Below are positions 14,991-19,689 of a DNA stretch of 19,689 nucleotides, one piece after another. The stretch is from the NCBI GenBank assembly GCA_038849025.1, contig JAWCNE010000031.1:1-19689 (forward strand). Direction: 5' to 3'. The notes below the pieces were generated by a model. The model was not told the origin of the DNA and made no database searches. It saw only the letters and a program-made list of their open reading frames with translations. Positions within the stretch are counted from its first letter, which is position 1. Each line of letters begins with the position of its first letter. The stretch comes from WUQU01 sp038849025 (GTDB lineage: Archaea; Thermoproteota; Bathyarchaeia; Bathyarchaeales; Bathycorpusculaceae). The position numbers and the translations under genes are program-made.

Positions 14991-15545
14991 ATGATTCCCA
15001 AATATTTCTTCCTAACAAAAGGCGTCGGAAAACACAAAGAGCAACTCCAGTCTTTTGAGCTAGCCCTGAGAAACGCTGGTATACAACAGTGCAACCTAGT
15101 TAATGTTTCAAGCATAGTGCCGCCGGGCTGTAAGCTTATTCCAAAGGAAAAAGGTTTAAAAATGATCAGCCCCGGAGAAATAACCTTCGTCGTTTTAGCT
15201 AGAAACTCCACAAACGAGCCTCATAGGCTTATCGCGGCTTCTATTGGCGTAGCGATACCTTCAGGCAAAAACAATTATGGATACCTTTCAGAGCATCATT
15301 CTTTTGGACAAACAGATGAGACCGCTGGAGACTACGCTGAGGATTTAGCGGCAACCATGTTGGCGACAACCATGGGCATACCCTTCGACCCTGAAACCGC
15401 CTGGGACGAGCGGAAACAACTCTTCAAAACAAGCGGCCTAATAATCAAAACTACGAATATAACGCAGTCCGCCACAGGAGACAAAAACGGCTTGTGGACA
15501 ACAGTAGTCGCAGCAGCAGTCTTCGTTCCCGGCAAGAAAGAGTGA
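14991..15545 (+). CDS. pdaD: Pyruvoyl-dependent arginine decarboxylase
   Basis: The enzyme makes agmatine from arginine for polyamines; in archaea agmatine is also used to modify the AUA-reading tRNA-Ile. The proenzyme cleaves itself at a Ser-Ser pair, the second Ser becoming the pyruvoyl group. Here the site is VNVSSIVPPG, with S40 and S41. Other family segments are KYFFLTKGVGKH at the start, SPGEITFVVLA, GYLSEHHSFGQ (with the conserved Glu) and the final SATGDKNGLWTTVVAAAVFV. Length (184) is close to the archaeal norm. It is divergent from orc1 and 76 bp upstream of the triosephosphate isomerase gene. Confidence 0.95.
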   Translation: MIPKYFFLTKGVGKHKEQLQSFELALRNAGIQQCNLVNVSSIVPPGCKLIPKEKGLKMISPGEITFVVLARNSTNEPHRLIAASIGVAIPSGKNNYGYLSEHHSFGQTDETAGDYAEDLAATMLATTMGIPFDPETAWDERKQLFKTSGLIIKTTNITQSATGDKNGLWTTVVAAAVFVPGKKE

Positions 15546-15621
15546 TGCCTCAACATCTCTTTTATCTTTTTATTCCAAAATAATATTAGGCTTAGGTTAC
15601 GTAACATTAACAGGAACCTAG

Positions 15622-16317
15622 GTGACAGCCTTGCCCATAGAAATTTCCACCCCATTAATCATTGTTAATTTCAAAACGTATTCGGAGGCAACTGGCAAAA
15701 AGGCTGTAGAGCTTGCTAAAAAAGCTGAAAAAGTAAGCTTGGAAACAAAAGTTTCCATTGGGGTGGCTCCCCAGTTCACGGACATTGCTGCTGTTGCTTC
15801 TGCAACAGAGATACCAGTATTCGCTCAGCACATAGACCCCATAAAGCCTGGAAGCTACACTGGGCATGTGCTTGCAGACGCTGTTAAAGAGGCAGGTGCC
15901 ATAGGGGCTCTCATAAACCATTCTGAAAGACAGCTTAAACTTTCAGACATTGACATGGCTATCAGAATAGCCCGAGAGAAAAAGATGGTTTCAGTTGTTT
16001 GTGCAAACAACCAAACTGTAAGCGCGGCTGCAGCAGCCCTAAAACCAGACATAATAGCCGTTGAACCTCCAGAGCTTATTGGCACAGGAATACCGGTTTC
16101 AAAGGCTAAGCCAGAAGTAGTTCTAAACACGGTTAAGCTTGTGAAGGAGGTAAACCCAAAAGTCACAGTGCTCTGCGGGGCGGGCATAAGCCAAGGAGAA
16201 GATGTGGCTGCAGCTTTGAGGCTTGGCACCCAAGGAGTGCTTGTTGCAAGCAGCATTGTAAAAGCGAAAGACCAATATAGGATTTTGCGAGAATTTGCCG
16301 AAGCAGCAAAGATTTAG
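15622..16317 (+). CDS. tpiA: Triosephosphate isomerase, archaeal type
   Basis: The enzyme interconverts dihydroxyacetone phosphate and glyceraldehyde 3-phosphate. Active-site residues are present: N16 and K18 in VNFKTY, H100 in INHSERQ and E148 in VEPPELIGTG. The phosphate-binding segments CGAGIS and GVLVASSIVKA are also present. At 231 residues it is the short form typical of tetrameric archaeal enzymes. The start is GTG 15622, with AGGA (15612-15615) upstream. The stop at 16315-16317 overlaps the ribosome site of the next gene (TAGGAG), so translation of the DUF89 gene is likely coupled. Confidence 0.96.
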   Translation: MTALPIEISTPLIIVNFKTYSEATGKKAVELAKKAEKVSLETKVSIGVAPQFTDIAAVASATEIPVFAQHIDPIKPGSYTGHVLADAVKEAGAIGALINHSERQLKLSDIDMAIRIAREKKMVSVVCANNQTVSAAAAALKPDIIAVEPPELIGTGIPVSKAKPEVVLNTVKLVKEVNPKVTVLCGAGISQGEDVAAALRLGTQGVLVASSIVKAKDQYRILREFAEAAKI

Positions 16318-16329
16318 GAGAACCATACC

Positions 16330-17211
16330 TTGAAGGTTGAAGCTGACTGCGCCGCATGCATCTTAAGCAGAGGCCTAGCTGAGGCTAAAGAAGCCACAAC
16401 TAATCCCGCATTAAGGTTTAGAGCTATGAACGAAGTTGTTCACCTCCTAAACAAAGAGTTTAAACCAACAGCTGTTCCCGCAGAGCTCGGCACAAAAAGA
16501 GACCGCTTAATAAAACTGGTGACAGGCTCCAGCGACCCCTACAAAAGGAACAAAAAACTATGCAACGAAAACGCTTTAAAGCTTCTGCCTTACGCGAGGA
16601 AACTTGTCGAGGAAGGCTACACGCAGCAGGATAGGTTTAAGAAAGCTTGCCTATGCGCCATGGTTGGAAACATAATGGAGCTGGACATCCCAGGACACAA
16701 GTTTACATTTAAAGGATTAAAGAAAACTTTGAGAGACGCTGGAAAAGACTTAGTTATCGACGACATTAACCGTATTTACGAAATAGCGGAGAAGTCAAAT
16801 AAAGTTCTATATTTAACAGACAATGCTGGAGAGATAGTTTTCGACACGCTCCTTGTGGAGCAACTTAAAAACATGGGTTTAACAGTTTTTGTGGCGGTTA
16901 AAGGCGGCCCAGTAATTAATGATGCAACATTGGAAGACGCTGAAATTTCTGGCATGACCAAGATTGCAGACAAAGTGATAACCACGGGCACAGACGCTGT
17001 GGGCTTAGCCTTAAAAGAGGTTTCAGCCGAATTTCTAGACGTGTATGGCTCTGTGGACATGGTTTTTGCAAAGGGCATGGGATATGCTGAAACCTTAACG
17101 GAATACCATTTGAAAAGACCTCACGCCTTGCTGTTTAGAACCAAATGCGAGCCCGTGGCAAACTTTTTCGCCGTGCCTAGGAATAAAAACGTGGCGAAGC
17201 TGATGCCGTAA
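16330..17211 (+). CDS. DUF89/ARMT1-type metal-dependent phosphatase
   Basis: The 293-residue product belongs to the DUF89 family of damage-control phosphatases. It has an N-terminal CAAC (residues 7-10), LYLTDNAGEIVFD (with D164 and N165 as metal-site residues), VAVKGGPVINDATLEDA (K191, N197, D198) and DMVFAKGMGYAETL near the end. Characterised family members remove phosphate from side-products such as sugar phosphates or 4'-phosphopantetheine derivatives. The archaeal substrate is not given by the sequence. The start is TTG 16330, with AGGAG about nine bases upstream. It lies in a tight run between triosephosphate isomerase (12 bp) and the debranching enzyme (0 bp), which favours a sugar-phosphate role (inference). 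Confidence 0.9.
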   Translation: MKVEADCAACILSRGLAEAKEATTNPALRFRAMNEVVHLLNKEFKPTAVPAELGTKRDRLIKLVTGSSDPYKRNKKLCNENALKLLPYARKLVEEGYTQQDRFKKACLCAMVGNIMELDIPGHKFTFKGLKKTLRDAGKDLVIDDINRIYEIAEKSNKVLYLTDNAGEIVFDTLLVEQLKNMGLTVFVAVKGGPVINDATLEDAEISGMTKIADKVITTGTDAVGLALKEVSAEFLDVYGSVDMVFAKGMGYAETLTEYHLKRPHALLFRTKCEPVANFFAVPRNKNVAKLMP

Positions 17212-19296
17212 ATGAAAATTCCTTTTATAAACCTACGTAAAGAAATGCTTTCAAAAATTGACGATGCCCTTAGGAAAGAGTGGCTTATAACTAACGGTTT
17301 AGGAGGCTACGCGTCTTCAACGGTTTTAGGCTTAAACACCAGGAAATACCATGGGTTACTTATAGCTTCTTTTCATCCGCCGAGAGACCGAAGGCTCTGC
17401 CTAGCAAAACTAGATGAAGAACTAATAATTGGAAACAGTTTTTATCCACTATTTTCCAACGAATTTCAAAATGGGATTTTCCCAAAAGGTTACGTGTTTC
17501 TTAAAAGGTTCTCGCTTTCTCCCTTCCCCAAATATGTTTACGCTGTTGAAGATGTTGAGGTTCGGAAAACAGTTTTTACGCCTCATAAGAAGAACGCTGT
17601 TATAGCCCTATATGAAGTGTTCAAAAAGGGCGATTTAGAAGTTAAAATGCATGTTTTTCCCCTCATAACGTGTAGGCATTTTCATTCTATAGTGGACCGT
17701 TGGAGAAAGCCCTTAAATTTCGTTCAAAAACCTCAAGGAAAAAAAGTAGTGGTTAACGTTGAAGCCCCCCGTTCCATGTTAGTTATGGAGGCTACCGATG
17801 GACTTTACTTTCCAATGGAGAAATGGGTTGAAAAGGTTTACTTCAGAGAAGAATTTTCCCGAGGAGAAAGCTTCCTAGACGACTGGCATCAGCCCGGATT
17901 TTTCGAAATAAAAATTGACAGAAAGCATGCGAATTTTGCAGTGACAGCGTTTGTAGGTGAAAATGAAGAACAAGAGGTAAAAATTTCAAGGGAGATGCCA
18001 GCCACAACATATGATGCCGAAGCCTTGTATGATAAGAGTGTGGAACGCTATGAAAGTTTGTTAGCAAACTTTTACAATATGCATGATAGCGTTAATGTTG
18101 AAAATTGGCTAAGCTGGATTGTTTTGGCTGCTGACGCGTTTATAGTTGAAGGCCTTGAAAAACCTTCAAAATCCATAATTGCCGGATACCACTGGTTTGA
18201 GGATTGGGGCAGAGACACGTTTGTTTCGCTGCCAGGCTTAATGCTGGTAACTGGAAGGTTTGAAGACGCAAGGCAAATTTTCTTAACGTTTAAAAAATAC
18301 CGTGGGGACGGTTTGATTCCCAACTTCATTTCAGACCAAGACTCAAAGCCTGTTTACAATTCTGTGGATGCAACTCTTTGGTATGTGAACGCGGTTTTAC
18401 AGTACTTGAAGTATACTGGCGATTTTAAATTTGTTGAGGCGAATCTTTGGGAAGACCTAAAAATAATGGTTGAAAGCCTTCTTAAGGGAACCGCCTTCAA
18501 CATACGCGTTGACGGGGACGGGTTGCTTTTGCACGGGCCTCAGCTTACATGGATGGACACGGTTGTTGACAATCAGCCTTTAACGCCTAGAGCCGGTAAA
18601 GCGGTTGAAGTTCAAGCTTTATGGTATAACGCGCTGAAAACGTTGAAGGTTTTGGCTAGAAAGTTTAAAGAAGAAAATGAAGCTGAAAAGTTTACACATC
18701 TAGCCGAAAATGCCAAAAGGAGTTTTAATGAAAAGTTCTGGAATGCAGATAAAGAGTGCTTGTTTGACGTGGTTAACGAGCAGGGTTACGGAGACGCTTC
18801 CATAAGGCCTAACCAAATCATTGCTGTTTCCTTGGATTTCCCAATGCTTGATACCCTTAAAAGCGAAAAAATTGTCGATTTGGTGCAAAAGGAACTTTTA
18901 ACACCGCACGGATTAAGAACCCTTGCACAAAGCGACCCCAGATACGTGGGCTTGTATTTTGGGGATAGGCGAAGCCGAGATAAAGCCTATCATAATGGAA
19001 CTGTTTGGCCTTGGCTTCTGGGCCCTTTTACGACGGCTTTCCTTAAAACAAAGGGCTACACTGATTTTAGAAGGGAGTATGCCTTGAAAAATTTTCTTTT
19101 GCCATTGTTTAAGGAGCAGCCTTTTAAGGCTGGGCTTGGCGCAATAAGCGAAATTTTTGACGGAGATCCACCTCACAACCCGAGGGGATGCATAGCCCAA
19201 GCCTGGAGCATAGCTGAGCCTTTAAGGGCTTATGTTGAAGACGTAATGCAGATAAGGCCTAAACATGAAAAGGAAATCCTGTTGGCGTTAAGCTGA
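17212..19296 (+). CDS. Glycogen debranching enzyme (amylo-alpha-1,6-glucosidase, GH133-type)
   Basis: The enzyme removes alpha-1,6 branch points during glycogen breakdown. The N-terminal domain shows EWLITNGLGGYASST and LNTRKYHGLLIAS (about 23-52), the usual GDE_N signature. The C-terminal alpha/alpha barrel holds WFEDWGRDTF (328-337), PNFISDQDSKPVYNSVDATLW, TWMDT (446-450), TPRAGKAVEVQALWYNAL and YHNGTVWPWLLGPF near the end. Length of 694 is normal for archaeal enzymes. The ATG follows directly on the TAA of the DUF89 gene, so the two are co-transcribed. The last nine bases overlap the end of the convergent galT-like gene. No signal peptide is visible, so it acts in the cytoplasm. Confidence 0.95.
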   Translation: MKIPFINLRKEMLSKIDDALRKEWLITNGLGGYASSTVLGLNTRKYHGLLIASFHPPRDRRLCLAKLDEELIIGNSFYPLFSNEFQNGIFPKGYVFLKRFSLSPFPKYVYAVEDVEVRKTVFTPHKKNAVIALYEVFKKGDLEVKMHVFPLITCRHFHSIVDRWRKPLNFVQKPQGKKVVVNVEAPRSMLVMEATDGLYFPMEKWVEKVYFREEFSRGESFLDDWHQPGFFEIKIDRKHANFAVTAFVGENEEQEVKISREMPATTYDAEALYDKSVERYESLLANFYNMHDSVNVENWLSWIVLAADAFIVEGLEKPSKSIIAGYHWFEDWGRDTFVSLPGLMLVTGRFEDARQIFLTFKKYRGDGLIPNFISDQDSKPVYNSVDATLWYVNAVLQYLKYTGDFKFVEANLWEDLKIMVESLLKGTAFNIRVDGDGLLLHGPQLTWMDTVVDNQPLTPRAGKAVEVQALWYNALKTLKVLARKFKEENEAEKFTHLAENAKRSFNEKFWNADKECLFDVVNEQGYGDASIRPNQIIAVSLDFPMLDTLKSEKIVDLVQKELLTPHGLRTLAQSDPRYVGLYFGDRRSRDKAYHNGTVWPWLLGPFTTAFLKTKGYTDFRREYALKNFLLPLFKEQPFKAGLGAISEIFDGDPPHNPRGCIAQAWSIAEPLRAYVEDVMQIRPKHEKEILLALS

Positions 19297-19689
19297 GATT
19301 GTTTTTCTAAGGCTTTCTGCCGCGGCTTCTGGAGTAACAGTGTTTATGTATATGCCTGTGCTTTTTTCGAACCCAGCCCATATAGCGAGTTTTGGATAAA
19401 CTTCCAAATGCCAATGGTAATAGGGTTTTGCGTCTCTGCTGGGGGCTATATGGAAACCGAAGTTGTATGGCGGGTCGTTTAAGAGGCTTTTCAGCCCGCC
19501 TAAACACGTTTTCAATGTTTTTGCCAAGTTTTCCGCTTCGGCTTCTGAAATTTCAAGCAGTGAAGCCCTGTGCTTTTTGGGAAATATCCAGAATTCCATG
19601 GGGTTGACGCTGGCGTAGGGGGCGAAAACTGCAAAGTCAGAGTTTTCCATTATAAAGCGTGGGCGGCTTCTCTCTTTTTCCAGAATGTT
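19288..19689 (-). CDS. galT: Galactose-1-phosphate uridylyltransferase-like protein, C-terminal part (runs off the right edge)
   Basis: The open frame continues to the window edge, reading NILEKERSRPRFIMENSDFA before the internal Met, so the gene starts outside. The visible ~133 residues match the C-terminal HIT-fold half of GalT: VFAPYASVNPMEFWIFPKKH, FGFHIAPSRD, PYYHWHLEVYPK, GFEKSTGIYINT and TPEAAAESLR. GalT transfers a nucleotidyl group between UDP-glucose and galactose 1-phosphate; archaeal relatives may handle other hexose phosphates. The convergent debranching enzyme gene makes a glycogen or hexose-phosphate setting plausible. The N-terminal half, with the catalytic HxH, is not visible. 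Confidence 0.92.
   Translation of the reverse strand, partial: NILEKERSRPRFIMENSDFAVFAPYASVNPMEFWIFPKKHRASLLEISEAEAENLAKTLKTCLGGLKSLLNDPPYNFGFHIAPSRDAKPYYHWHLEVYPKLAIWAGFEKSTGIYINTVTPEAAAESLRKTISA

Noticed and set aside
15855..16256. 133-codon minus-strand ORF opposite triosephosphate isomerase
   Set aside because: Low-complexity Ser/Thr/Ala product typical of an antisense shadow.

Overview
The window is archaeal and most likely comes from the Bathyarchaeia (MCG) or a close TACK/Thermoproteota relative. This rests on the archaeal 16S 5' end at the left edge and on archaeal-type genes: an Orc1/Cdc6 initiator, a short archaeal triosephosphate isomerase, a pyruvoyl-dependent arginine decarboxylase, a DUF89 phosphatase, and secreted proteins with one C-terminal membrane anchor. 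TATA-like promoters and frequent TTG/GTG starts fit as well. The lineage is inferred from gene content and the look of the 16S, not from a tree.

Layout. Positions 1-404 hold the 5' part of a 16S rRNA gene on the minus strand, preceded in its direction of transcription by a GC-rich leader and AT-rich TATA motifs (405-720). Positions 792-3082 (minus) encode a secreted cysteine-peptidase-like protein of caspase/gingipain type with a jelly-roll-like segment between the putative catalytic His and Cys, followed by a PepSY-like protein with a C-terminal anchor. Positions 3263-5955 hold a frameshifted small membrane protein, a processive GT2 glycosyltransferase and a divergent membrane-tethered winged-helix regulator. 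Positions 5952-7947 are a decayed zone: a NosD-type beta-helix surface protein broken by several frameshifts and a stop codon, and a frameshifted small membrane protein. Positions 8165-10146 hold an anchored surface protein of unknown function, a 40-residue ORF and a winged-helix regulator.

The right half is conserved metabolism and information processing. A metallophosphoesterase (10327-10827) is followed by a minus-strand series, in transcription order orc1/cdc6, a HIT-like protein, an ArsR-type regulator and the molybdenum cofactor genes moaC-moaB-moaA. Divergent from orc1 is a plus-strand series: arginine decarboxylase, triosephosphate isomerase, DUF89 phosphatase and glycogen-debranching enzyme, the last three tightly packed. 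A GalT C-terminal part, cut by the right edge, converges on the debranching enzyme.

How the genes may work together. The moa genes make cyclic pyranopterin monophosphate and carry it to adenylylated molybdopterin. The plus-strand series joins polyamine/agmatine synthesis, triose-phosphate metabolism, a possible metabolite-repair phosphatase and glycogen breakdown. The left half is a cell-surface region of secreted, anchored or polysaccharide-making proteins, with three disrupted genes that point either to gene decay or to homopolymer errors in the assembly. The most unusual element is the peptidase/PepSY pair. I saw no CRISPR array, transposase, integrase or tRNA gene.
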